In this document: piece after piece, positions 1 to 8,390 of the stretch | Position numbering within the stretch: position 1 is the stretch's first letter | How the letters are laid out: each line of letters starts with the position of its first letter | NCBI RefSeq assembly: GCF_014855495.1 | Contig: NZ_JACYFJ010000005.1 | Location: 248,001 to 312,000, forward strand | Source of the DNA: Euzebyella saccharophila | GTDB lineage: Bacteria; Bacteroidota; Bacteroidia; Flavobacteriales; Flavobacteriaceae | Direction: 5' to 3' | DNA length: 64,000 nt | Program-made: the position numbers and the translations under genes | Notes under the pieces: model-generated | What the model was told of the DNA's origin: nothing | The model's database searches: none | Seen by the model: only the letters and a program-made list of their open reading frames with translations

Positions 1-2286
1 GGCTTTTACACAAGAACCGTTTGCAGATATTCTGGGGAGTGCGTTCTGACTAAGTCTAAAATGCCCTTTGCCGTCATTCAGAAACAACCTGTCTTTTAGA
101 TGAACTGATTCAATTTCGTTTTCATGCCCACCGCTTACCACATATAAATCTTTGTCTCCGTCATTATCGGCGTCAAAGAAAAGCGCATCTACATCTTCAA
201 ATTCATCATCGCTTTCAATGGAAACACCTGAAAAAGCCCCATTTTTATTTTGCAGGAAAAGTTTACCTAGTTGCCCCTTGGCTCCGCCAATATAAAAGTC
301 TTCCAGTCCATCTGAATTGACATCGGCTACCGATAAAGCCGGCCCCTCAGTTGATAATTTATGGGGAAGTAACTGCTCTCTTTTAAAATCTATGTAGTTG
401 TTTTCAGAATGCTGAAAAGTTATAATGCTATCGGCATCAATATTGGAGAATAAGGTTTTGCTCGCTCCTTTTTCGATTGTGACGGAATCATGAGCTTTAT
501 TTTGATCAATTAAAATCTTTTGATTGATGCCGACGTTTAGGAGTGTTTGGTTTTGGTTGTTAGGCCAAAGGACAGAGACACTTTTTATCTGTGTTTCCTG
601 ACCCAAACCAAATAATAAATTATAATCTACGGATGACTGAAAGCCTCTTGTTGGCATCATTTCTTGAGAAAGGGATTTATGCTCAGTCTCTACCGTTACC
701 TTTGCCCCGATTCCATAGGAATTATTCCCTATACCTTTTAAAGAGACCTTAAGGAAGTTATTCTTTGCTAAAAGTTCACCATTGTTTCTGTAAATAAAGG
801 CTCTTTCATCCGTATTGTTAACGATAAGGTCTAGGTCTCCGTCATTGTCCAAATCAGCGTAAGCAGCGCCGTTGGACAAGGTTTCTTGATCAAGTCCCCA
901 TTGCTTGTTTACTTTCATAAAAGAGAATCCATCCAAGTTTTTATAGGTATAATTTTCCTCAATACTTGAGGGTATATTTTGCAGGAGGTTATTAATGGCA
1001 GTCTCGGCCCCAACTTTACTTTCCTCCATTTTTTGTTGAACTGCATAATTCATAAAATCCATATTCGTGTAATCTCGTTTCACGCCATTGGAGATAAATA
1101 AATCTTTATATCCGTCATTATCCAAATCTGCCCATAGCGGTGCCCAACTCCAATCGGTTGAATGAATACCGGATAATTGCCCTATTTCAGAAAATGATTG
1201 ACCCTGGTTATTAAGGTGCATCATGTTTCTCATAGATTGGTGATGAAAGCCAGAATTAACCAAAAATTGAAACTTATCATAGTTATCAGGTCCTGATACC
1301 ATTTTCTGTCTGTAATTGCTTTCGGGCAACATATCTAAAGTCATAATTTCAGGGTATCCATCATTGTTGATATCCGCAATATCAGATCCCATTGAAAAAT
1401 GGGATGTATGGCCTATAAAGTCTGAAAGGCTTTCGGTAAAAGTTCCGTCCTGATTATTTATGTACAGATAGTCTTGTTCATTGAAGTCGTTGGATATGTA
1501 TATATCTGGCCAAGAATCATTATTAACATCTGAAACAGATGCAGATAAGCCAAAGCCAAGCACGTTGGAAACAAGACCTACCTCGTCGTTGGAAATTAGA
1601 AACTCTCCATTCTTATTAATGTAGAAATGATCTTCAAAATAGGGGTTCCTTTTTGTTTTTAAGCTTTTGGATAAGTTTCTGAAACTTGCATATTCTTGAA
1701 TGGAATGATTGACGACATAGAGGTCTAAATCGCCATCTTTATCATAATCAAAAAAAGTACCTTGAGAAGAATATCCTGGATCATCAATACCATATTCGGC
1801 CGCCTTTTCAGTAAATGTTAAGTTTCCATTATTAACAAAAAGTAGATTTTTTCTTTTGAATTCATCTTTGGCCGCAGATCTACAAACGTATATGTCTAAA
1901 TAGCCATCTGCATTTATATCCACCATGGTTGTTCCCGTATTCCATAAACCTTCTGCAAATACACCTGCTTCTTTTGCGATTTCCTCGAACTCAAAATTTC
2001 CTTTATTCAAATAGAGATGACTGCCCACCATACTACCAGTAAAATAAATGTCTTGTAGGCCATCATTATTAATATCACCGATAGCAACGCCACCGCCATT
2101 ATATATATAACCGTAAGTAAGAATATTGAACTCTTCCGTTTCCTTTAAAATGTTTTTAAAGCTGATATTGGTTTTGTTCTCTGACATTAACGTAAACATT
2201 TTTGACTGATCGTCTTTTTCGCAGCCTACTGATATAATTATAAGTGCGGCAATTGGGAACAAACGTTTTAAAAGAGGTGAAGACAT
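1..2286 (-). CDS. FG-GAP/VCBS repeat lipoprotein with ASPIC/UnbV domain, partial (3' end outside window)
   Basis: The frame is open from an ATG at 2286 to the left edge (762 codons visible), so the C-terminus is missing. The N-terminus is a hydrophobic signal ending SVGC, a plausible lipobox with Cys near residue 22. At least nine FG-GAP type calcium-binding motifs are visible (for example DINNDGLQDIYF, DYDKDGDLDLYV, DLDNDGDLDLIV), which in this family build a beta-propeller. An ASPIC/UnbV segment (GIGAKVTVE through LFGLG and VSVLWPN) sits about two thirds along the visible part. Proteins of this architecture in Bacteroidota are usually about 1,100 residues and are surface or periplasmic lipoproteins beside SusC/SusD pairs, as here. 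A strong terminator separates it from susD. The ligand is unknown. Confidence 0.9.
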   Translation of the reverse strand, partial: MSSPLLKRLFPIAALIIISVGCEKDDQSKMFTLMSENKTNISFKNILKETEEFNILTYGYIYNGGGVAIGDINNDGLQDIYFTGSMVGSHLYLNKGNFEFEEIAKEAGVFAEGLWNTGTTMVDINADGYLDIYVCRSAAKDEFKRKNLLFVNNGNLTFTEKAAEYGIDDPGYSSQGTFFDYDKDGDLDLYVVNHSIQEYASFRNLSKSLKTKRNPYFEDHFYINKNGEFLISNDEVGLVSNVLGFGLSASVSDVNNDSWPDIYISNDFNEQDYLYINNQDGTFTESLSDFIGHTSHFSMGSDIADINNDGYPEIMTLDMLPESNYRQKMVSGPDNYDKFQFLVNSGFHHQSMRNMMHLNNQGQSFSEIGQLSGIHSTDWSWAPLWADLDNDGYKDLFISNGVKRDYTNMDFMNYAVQQKMEESKVGAETAINNLLQNIPSSIEENYTYKNLDGFSFMKVNKQWGLDQETLSNGAAYADLDNDGDLDLIVNNTDERAFIYRNNGELLAKNNFLKVSLKGIGNNSYGIGAKVTVETEHKSLSQEMMPTRGFQSSVDYNLLFGLGQETQIKSVSVLWPNNQNQTLLNVGINQKILIDQNKAHDSVTIEKGASKTLFSNIDADSIITFQHSENNYIDFKREQLLPHKLSTEGPALSVADVNSDGLEDFYIGGAKGQLGKLFLQNKNGAFSGVSIESDDEFEDVDALFFDADNDGDKDLYVVSGGHENEIESVHLKDRLFLNDGKGHFRLSQNALPRISANGSCVKA

Positions 2287-2353
2287 ATATATTGATTTAT
2301 TTTCTGAAGTTAGCGAAAATTGAATTTTAGACATTCCTGTCTTGTTAAGAAAT

Positions 2354-2388
2354 AAAAAACCTGTAGGATTTTAGGGCCTACAGGTTTT
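2354..2388 (-). terminator. Intrinsic terminator after the SusD gene
   Basis: A perfect 12-bp inverted repeat (AAAACCTGTAGG, 9-base loop, CCTACAGGTTTT) is followed on the minus strand by a run of six T. It lies 33 bases past the susD stop and 68 bases before the FG-GAP gene start, so the downstream gene depends on read-through or its own promoter. Confidence 0.85.
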
Positions 2389-2420
2389 AATATTAATAAA
2401 CAAATAAATTAAAATCTATC

Positions 2421-3998
2421 TTAAAAGTTTGGCCCGCCGGTATCCCACCAAAGTCTGGTGTTAATTTCATCTGGCCCACCTAACTTAGAAGTTCCATCTG
2501 CAACCGATGCAGGATTATTTTCTCTTTCTGAATTAGGGAATGGCATTCTTTTTATCCATTCGTCATCAGGTACAATACCCCAGTCAGCATTACTTGCATT
2601 AAAGTATACCAGTGGTAGTTTTGGATAGCCAGTTCGTCTGAAATCTACCCATGCCTCCATCTCGTTTGTGTATGCGGCAATCCATTTTTGGGTAATTATT
2701 TTTTCCAGTTTTGTTTCGTTATCCGCACCTTCATCCCATGCAACAGTGTTAGTTATTCTATTGGTAAAATCATTCACAGCACCTTCGTAAACTGGGTCAT
2801 CATAGTCTATTGGTAAACTTGTATTGTCAGCTAGGTACGCATCAGCCCCAGCAGCTCCCCATAGTTCAAAGGAGGCCTTCACACCGGCTTCATAATTTGC
2901 TTGTGCATCTCCTGCACCTTCCCATCCTCTTAAAGCGGCTTCGGCCTTTAAGAAAAATACTTCGTCTACACTCATCACTTTTCTAGTCGTAACCTTACCC
3001 GGGTCATTAAAACTAATGTCTATGGTTGAGAATGGAATATGATCATCTTTTGCGATTAACTCACCACCATTTCTGATTCCCTTATAAGGCCATTCTGGGT
3101 GATCAGATACCAGGGACATATCGTCTACAGGATCAAAGAATGAGTGGATTCTATTATCTTGATAACCTATCAAAATTGATTCCATGGTGGCACTCATACG
3201 AGTATCATTCCACTCAAAACAAATTTGAGCTGGGTGAAATTTATTCCCGTAAAGGGAAAGATTAAAGTTGTCACCGTTGGACTCCATTAGACCAACAGGA
3301 TCTGCAAGAGCTTTTTCTCCTTCGGCCTTTGCCAATGCGGGATCTACCTTGGAAATTCTCATTGCCAATTGCAATCTCAATGAGTTTGCAAACCTGGCCC
3401 ATTGGGCAACATCACCGCCGTAACTAGCGTCAAAGTCAGATAATCCAGTATAATCGGTATTTTCGCTAAATACACTGATAATTCTATCTAGATCGCTAAA
3501 GAAGGCAGCATATAATTCAGGTTCGCTATCATAAAGGGCACCGCCTTCATCTCCAAAATTAGAATAAATCATTGGACCATAATAAGTTGTAGCCCTAGAA
3601 ATTGAAACCACTTTGATAAGGTTAGCCCACTCTACAAAAATGTTATAACCATCTGCTTCTGCAATTTCAATAACCTGTTTTGCAGGAGCCATGATATTGT
3701 CATACTGAAGATCCCATAATCTATTCCATCTAATATAATACGTAGTGTTATTTACGTTGCCAACAAATGGCGTTGGCTGTGCTAAATGTTGTGCAAAAGA
3801 TGTAACCGCTAAGTTGTGATCAATCTGTATACCAAAAAGACCGCTTAACATATTGGGATAAAATGCCCCAACGTGATTAAAATCTTGCTTTAAGGATTCT
3901 GTGGATATTTCGTACGGATTGGTATTCGTTTCCTCAAAGTCGTCCGTACAGGCACTTACTCCTAGGAGAAGTAGTGATATATATAGAAACTTTTTCAT
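2421..3998 (-). CDS. SusD/RagB-family nutrient-binding outer-membrane lipoprotein
   Basis: 525 residues. A signal peptide ends in GVSAC, with the lipidated Cys at residue 17, followed by an acidic linker (TDDFEETNTNPYEIS) typical of the SusD-like group whose N-terminus carries the TNPY signature. The body has TPR-like helices with the family phrase RFANSLRLQLAMRISK, and the C-terminal FLKAEAALRGW and MEAWVDFRRTGYP phrases are characteristic. Such proteins sit on the outer face of the outer membrane as the lid of the SusC channel and bind the imported ligand. The gene starts 10 bases after the SusC stop, so the two are co-transcribed. Specificity cannot be read from the sequence. Confidence 0.95.
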   Translation of the reverse strand: MKKFLYISLLLLGVSACTDDFEETNTNPYEISTESLKQDFNHVGAFYPNMLSGLFGIQIDHNLAVTSFAQHLAQPTPFVGNVNNTTYYIRWNRLWDLQYDNIMAPAKQVIEIAEADGYNIFVEWANLIKVVSISRATTYYGPMIYSNFGDEGGALYDSEPELYAAFFSDLDRIISVFSENTDYTGLSDFDASYGGDVAQWARFANSLRLQLAMRISKVDPALAKAEGEKALADPVGLMESNGDNFNLSLYGNKFHPAQICFEWNDTRMSATMESILIGYQDNRIHSFFDPVDDMSLVSDHPEWPYKGIRNGGELIAKDDHIPFSTIDISFNDPGKVTTRKVMSVDEVFFLKAEAALRGWEGAGDAQANYEAGVKASFELWGAAGADAYLADNTSLPIDYDDPVYEGAVNDFTNRITNTVAWDEGADNETKLEKIITQKWIAAYTNEMEAWVDFRRTGYPKLPLVYFNASNADWGIVPDDEWIKRMPFPNSERENNPASVADGTSKLGGPDEINTRLWWDTGGPNF

Positions 3999-4008
3999 AT
4001 TATTTTTT

Positions 4009-7000
4009 TTAGAAAGTTAGTTTAAGGTTAAATCCATAAGTACCTGTGGATGGCAAGTTGAAATTGTCTAAACCTTGGGCATTTTGGTTGGTACTAATGG
4101 CAAGTTCTGGATCAAATGGAGCGTCTTTATAAAAGAAAAACAAGTTGTTACCAATAAAGGAAAGACTGGCCGCTTTTATAGGTAAGTTTATTTTAGACAT
4201 ATCAAAATTATATCCTATTGAAAGCTGGCTTAGCTTCACGTTAGTCCTATCATAAACATAGGCTTCTCCAACACCGTTTCTGTCACCAATAGCTCTATAC
4301 CAGGTTTCTGGATCAACACTTGTAACGGCGGTACCGGTTTCTTCATCAAATCCGTTTACGGTTACAGAACCTGCGTCTCTGGCATCTGCTGATACTTGAG
4401 ACACGCCGTACCCATCTAACATAGACTGTGTCTGGCTGAATACTTTACCTCCAAATTTGGCATTTATAAGTGCACCAAAGGTAAATCTCTTATAACTGAG
4501 GCTGTTGTTCCAACCTAAACTAGCTTTCGGATCTAGATTACCGATAAGTTCTGGTAAATCTGTTTTTCTTGGAGCTCCTTCACTAAATAGAATTCGTCCT
4601 TGGTCATCTCTCAAGAATTTAAATACATATAGGTCATTGAATCTACCACCTTCAACCAGACGGGAATAGTAACCTTCTGAAGAACCTAGGTTAAATATTC
4701 TTTCATCATCAGGACCTATATCTATTACCTCATTCCTGTTTAACGTAAAGTTAAGGGAAGAACTCCATTCAAAATTTTCGTTTTGAACAGGAATTGTGTT
4801 TAAAGTGATTTCGACACCTTTATTTTGAATTTCTCCAGCGTTTATATACTCTTGAGTAAACCCTCCTTCACCAGATGTTGTTGGAACTGCTATGTATTGG
4901 TCTTCACTTTTGATATTGTAGTAAGTAAAATCCAATCCGAGTCTATTTTGAAAGAAACGAAGGTCGAAACCAACTTCAGAACTTGTAATGATTTCAGGCT
5001 TGGCATCCAAGAATGGTCTAGTTGTATTTCTTTGAACACCACCATTTGCCGTAATGGTATTTTGTGGATTTATACGGTTAAAAGGTACTTCATTACCAAC
5101 CTGGGTCCAAGATCCTCTTAATTTGGCAAAACTAACAGCTTCTGGCATATCAATCATCTCGTTCAATAAAGCGGTCACACCGATGGAAGGATAGAAGTAA
5201 GAATCGTTACCGGTAAGTGCCAATGTTGAGGCCCAATCATTTCTACCGGAAACATCTAGAAATAACATTTCTTTATAACCCAATTGCGCATTAAGGAATA
5301 CACCTTCTTTAATAACAGTTCCACTTGAAATTGATCTTACCTGAACATTGGTAGGCAGATTTTGAAAGTAAAATTCATTAGGATATAGTAGACCTAGAGT
5401 ACCGGTGTTTGTCTGTACACCAATTCCGTATTCCGTTTTTTGGTAACTAGCTCCCAATGATGTATTTAGGCTAAAGTTTTCGCTTAAATCAGTATTGTAA
5501 TTCAAAATGGCATCCGTATACAACAATTTATCCTCATATTTTTGATAATCCCATGCTCCATTTGGATGCACATTGGTTGAATTAGATGTAGCAGCATGTT
5601 GTTGTTCCTTTAAAACCGTTGCATAATCGTAATTACCTCTAACTTGTATATTCAAGTTATCTGCAATATCATAACGGAGACTTAAGTTACCTATAAAACG
5701 GTCTCTTTTATCTTTTAGAGGTTCATTGTTAATTATCCAATAGGGGTTAGACTGATGGTGATCAGAAACAAACCAATTTTGTGACATGATGTTACGAGTT
5801 TCATCAAAAACCTCATAATTGTTTTTATAGTTATAAAAGTTTCTATTCCTTGGAAAGAAATAAAGCCCGGTCAATGGGTTTAGATAATAACCAGAAGGTA
5901 ATCTATTTCTACTACTTTCAAAGGCGCCAATAACATTGGAAGTAACAGTAACCTTATCGTTGAACAACTTAGTAGACTGTTTAAACGTAAAGTTGTTTTT
6001 TAAGTATTTGTTCATAGGAGTTATACCCGTAGCACTAATGTTACCGTACGAAAAATATGCTTGTGTTTTCTCGGTTCCCCCACTTATACTTACGGAATTA
6101 AAAAAGTTATGACCAGTTTGGAAAAAATCTTCAACGTAGTCATTTTGATAGTCACCGGGAGTTGTATCCCAACTTTCTTTTGCAGTACCAACTGCACCAT
6201 ATTTATATTGAAGATCGGGGAGTTCTAAATAATGCTCAAATGTGTAGCTACTATTTACGGTAACAGTTGCTTTTCCTTCCGCACCACTTTTTGTGGTAAT
6301 TAAAACGACACCGTTAGCACCTTGACTACCATAAAGAACTGCTGCATTAGCACCTCTTAGAATACTAATACTTTCAATGTCGTCAGGGTTTAGGGCAGAA
6401 AGCCCATCTCCGCTATCAGTTCCTCCCCACATACCTGGTTGACCTCCTTTATTGTTGGCCATTGGAATACCATCAATTACGAAAAGAGGAGAGCTATCAC
6501 CACTAAGTGACTTGTTTCCCCTTAAAAGTATTTTGGTAGATCCACCGGCACCTGAGCTACTTTTCTTGATCTCTACCCCCGCTGTTTTACCGGATAGCGC
6601 ATTCATAAAGTTAGGGTCCCTAGTTTTGGTTAATTCATCAGATTTTACGGTCTGTTGAGCATAGGTAAGAGTTTTTTCCTGTCTTTTAATACCTAAGGCC
6701 GTCACTACAACCTCATCCAGTTGACTAGCATCTTCTTCAAGTGCCATGTTAATAGTTGAGGAGGTACCTACCTCGGTACTTTGGCTTTTCATACCTAAGT
6801 AGGAAAAAACCAAGATGTCTCCTTCTGCAGCTTCAATGGTGTAATTTCCATCAAAATCTGTTTGCGTTCCTGTAGTGGTTCCTTGAACCAAAACATTTAC
6901 GCCAGGCAACGGTGAACCGTCGTTTGCGTCTGTAACCGTTCCGGTCACTGTTTTACTTTGCGCCAGTATTGGGAGAGTTCCCATAAAAAGCACAAAACAC

Positions 7001-7020
7001 ATAACAAGTCTTTTAATCAT
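4009..7020 (-). CDS. SusC/RagA-family TonB-linked outer-membrane transporter
   Basis: 1003 residues, usual for the family. In order: signal peptide (residues 1-21), a carboxypeptidase-D-like regulatory domain (about 22-95, VTGTVTDANDGSPLPGVNV), the TonB-box region LDEVVVTALGIKR (101-113), a plug domain with the SusC signature around ILLRGNKSLSGDSSPLFVIDG, and a long beta-barrel ending in GFNLKLTF with a terminal Phe. It imports a ligand across the outer membrane using TonB energy, in complex with the SusD encoded next. A 14-bp palindrome (7116-7129) lies in its promoter region, and a LacI-type regulator is encoded immediately upstream. No degradative enzyme is linked, so the substrate is open. 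Confidence 0.96.
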   Translation of the reverse strand: MIKRLVMCFVLFMGTLPILAQSKTVTGTVTDANDGSPLPGVNVLVQGTTTGTQTDFDGNYTIEAAEGDILVFSYLGMKSQSTEVGTSSTINMALEEDASQLDEVVVTALGIKRQEKTLTYAQQTVKSDELTKTRDPNFMNALSGKTAGVEIKKSSSGAGGSTKILLRGNKSLSGDSSPLFVIDGIPMANNKGGQPGMWGGTDSGDGLSALNPDDIESISILRGANAAVLYGSQGANGVVLITTKSGAEGKATVTVNSSYTFEHYLELPDLQYKYGAVGTAKESWDTTPGDYQNDYVEDFFQTGHNFFNSVSISGGTEKTQAYFSYGNISATGITPMNKYLKNNFTFKQSTKLFNDKVTVTSNVIGAFESSRNRLPSGYYLNPLTGLYFFPRNRNFYNYKNNYEVFDETRNIMSQNWFVSDHHQSNPYWIINNEPLKDKRDRFIGNLSLRYDIADNLNIQVRGNYDYATVLKEQQHAATSNSTNVHPNGAWDYQKYEDKLLYTDAILNYNTDLSENFSLNTSLGASYQKTEYGIGVQTNTGTLGLLYPNEFYFQNLPTNVQVRSISSGTVIKEGVFLNAQLGYKEMLFLDVSGRNDWASTLALTGNDSYFYPSIGVTALLNEMIDMPEAVSFAKLRGSWTQVGNEVPFNRINPQNTITANGGVQRNTTRPFLDAKPEIITSSEVGFDLRFFQNRLGLDFTYYNIKSEDQYIAVPTTSGEGGFTQEYINAGEIQNKGVEITLNTIPVQNENFEWSSSLNFTLNRNEVIDIGPDDERIFNLGSSEGYYSRLVEGGRFNDLYVFKFLRDDQGRILFSEGAPRKTDLPELIGNLDPKASLGWNNSLSYKRFTFGALINAKFGGKVFSQTQSMLDGYGVSQVSADARDAGSVTVNGFDEETGTAVTSVDPETWYRAIGDRNGVGEAYVYDRTNVKLSQLSIGYNFDMSKINLPIKAASLSFIGNNLFFFYKDAPFDPELAISTNQNAQGLDNFNLPSTGTYGFNLKLTF

Positions 7021-7115
7021 AATGTTTGTTTTAGTGTGAAGTTAGTTTAACATTTTATTAAGGTTCTGTGAATTTAAACTAAAATTCTTAAGAGGCAAGA
7101 AGATTTTGACTAAAA

Positions 7116-7129
7116 TGTGTTCGAACACA
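7116..7129. promoter_or_regulatory. Candidate operator upstream of susC (TGTGTTCGAACACA)
   Basis: A perfect 14-bp palindrome centred on TTCGAA lies 96 bases before the susC ATG, inside wider imperfect arms AAAATG/CATTTT. A TA-rich, TTTTTTG-containing stretch just upstream on the minus strand (about 7138-7147) could be the -7 region. CG-centred palindromes are usual for LacI-family operators. It differs from the palindrome beside the lacI gene, so the binding protein is uncertain. Confidence 0.5.
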
Positions 7130-7192
7130 ACATTTTGCAAAAAAATACTTGATTATCTGGCAGATTGTTAAGGAAGTTTTCTTGTTAATATA

Positions 7193-8239
7193 TTATTCCA
7201 AATAGTACCCAACGTTCTCTGAGGTTATTATATCAATTGGTAAAAGCATTCTAGAGGGAACATCTTTACCAAATAAAAAATGTTCTGCAAAATAATTGAT
7301 GCTCAAATACGCTTGCCTTTTAGGTTTTTGATGAATCAAAAATTCAATTTTACCCTGCTTTAAATAAGAGATATTTTCATCCAGTAAATCGTATCCTATA
7401 ATCACCATTTGTTCAAAACCTTTGATGTTCGCTACTAGATCTGCAATTCTATGCGCTTTGGAATTGGTAATGAAAATGGCTTTTAGATCTTCATTCTTTT
7501 TTAGGAAAATTGAAACTTGTTCGTCAAACTCTTCTTCCTCTTCTGTATTAAAGTTTTCACATAGTATCTGATGGGAAGAATTATTTTTCTCCTTAAAAAA
7601 GGATTTGAAACCATCCTCCTTCAATTCCATATGGGCTTCCTTATTGATATGGACAACGGCAATTTTACTGTCATTTTTTACAATCTTATCTACTAGGCCG
7701 GCTGCTACCTTACCACTCTGAATCAAGTCCTGTCCAACAAAAATTTCCCCATTAAGGGTATTGATATAGTTGTTGAAAAGGGCCGCCCAAATTTTTGCTT
7801 CTCTACATTCCTTTAGAATACTGATGGATTCTTCCTGAAATAAGGGAGCCATAAGTATTACATCTGGTTTGGACGCTAATATTTCCTTTGATTTAGTTGT
7901 AAAGGATTCTACATAATGGGGATGGTACAAAAATTGGTCTACTATAACGCCAAACGGTTTAAATTCCTTTATGGCTTCCTTAATTCCCAGCTCCGCCGGT
8001 TTCCAATAGGGATCTATTTTCCAATCTGGCATTAGAACGCAAATTCTGTAGAGTTTGTTTCTTTTGAGATTACGTGCTATGGGATTGGGTTGATAATCTA
8101 TTTCACTTAATACTTTTTTTACCTTATCATGGGCCTTTTGAGATACTTTGCCTCTTTTGTGAAGAACTCGGTCTACGGTTCCTTTGGAGACACCGGCTAG
8201 GCGAGCGATGTCTTTAATGGTGTGTTGTTTTTTGGACAT
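7193..8239 (-). CDS. LacI-family transcriptional regulator
   Basis: 348 residues. The N-terminal helix-turn-helix (about 7-30: TIKDIARLAGVSKGTVDRVL) is followed by the hinge segment YQPNPIARNLKRNK and a periplasmic-binding-protein-like effector domain (about 65-340). The recognition helix reads GTVDRV instead of the common TVSRV, which marks a subgroup common in Bacteroidota. The gene lies between the symporter and susC, all on the minus strand, and a perfect 18-bp palindrome sits just downstream of its own -7 box, so autorepression is likely. It probably controls the neighbouring transport genes in response to an imported sugar-like ligand, which is an inference from position. Confidence 0.92.
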   Translation of the reverse strand: MSKKQHTIKDIARLAGVSKGTVDRVLHKRGKVSQKAHDKVKKVLSEIDYQPNPIARNLKRNKLYRICVLMPDWKIDPYWKPAELGIKEAIKEFKPFGVIVDQFLYHPHYVESFTTKSKEILASKPDVILMAPLFQEESISILKECREAKIWAALFNNYINTLNGEIFVGQDLIQSGKVAAGLVDKIVKNDSKIAVVHINKEAHMELKEDGFKSFFKEKNNSSHQILCENFNTEEEEEFDEQVSIFLKKNEDLKAIFITNSKAHRIADLVANIKGFEQMVIIGYDLLDENISYLKQGKIEFLIHQKPKRQAYLSINYFAEHFLFGKDVPSRMLLPIDIITSENVGYYLE

Positions 8240-8266
8240 TTAGGAAGGAAGTGGTTAGCTATTTTC

Positions 8267-8284
8267 TGCTAAAACGTTTTAGCA
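8267..8284. promoter_or_regulatory. Candidate LacI operator (TGCTAAAACGTTTTAGCA)
   Basis: A perfect 18-bp palindrome with central ACGT starts 28 bases before the lacI ATG and lies immediately downstream of that gene's -7 box, where a bound repressor would block initiation. Its form matches LacI-family operators (AT-rich arms, central CG). Confidence 0.7.
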
Positions 8285-8294
8285 ATTGTCTTCT

Positions 8295-8302
8295 CAAAGA
8301 TA
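8295..8302 (-). promoter_or_regulatory. -7 promoter box of the lacI gene (TATCTTTG)
   Basis: On the minus strand TATCTTTG matches the Bacteroidota -7 consensus TAnnTTTG exactly. The predicted transcription start, about 4-7 bases further, falls at the edge of the 18-bp palindrome. No clear -33 TTTG was found at the expected distance. Confidence 0.6.
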
Positions 8303-8390
8303 ATTTTTTTGTTAATAAATGCTAATTATTGCTCTTACAACAATGCTTATTTAACAAATCGTCAAAATTATAGGAAGTCTAGAATCGATT

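Noticed and set aside
7193-8239. LacI gene taken as direct controller of the PIG-L/SSS operon
   Set aside because: No copy of either palindrome was found in the sequence upstream of the PIG-L gene (12759-12900), so control of that half is unproven.
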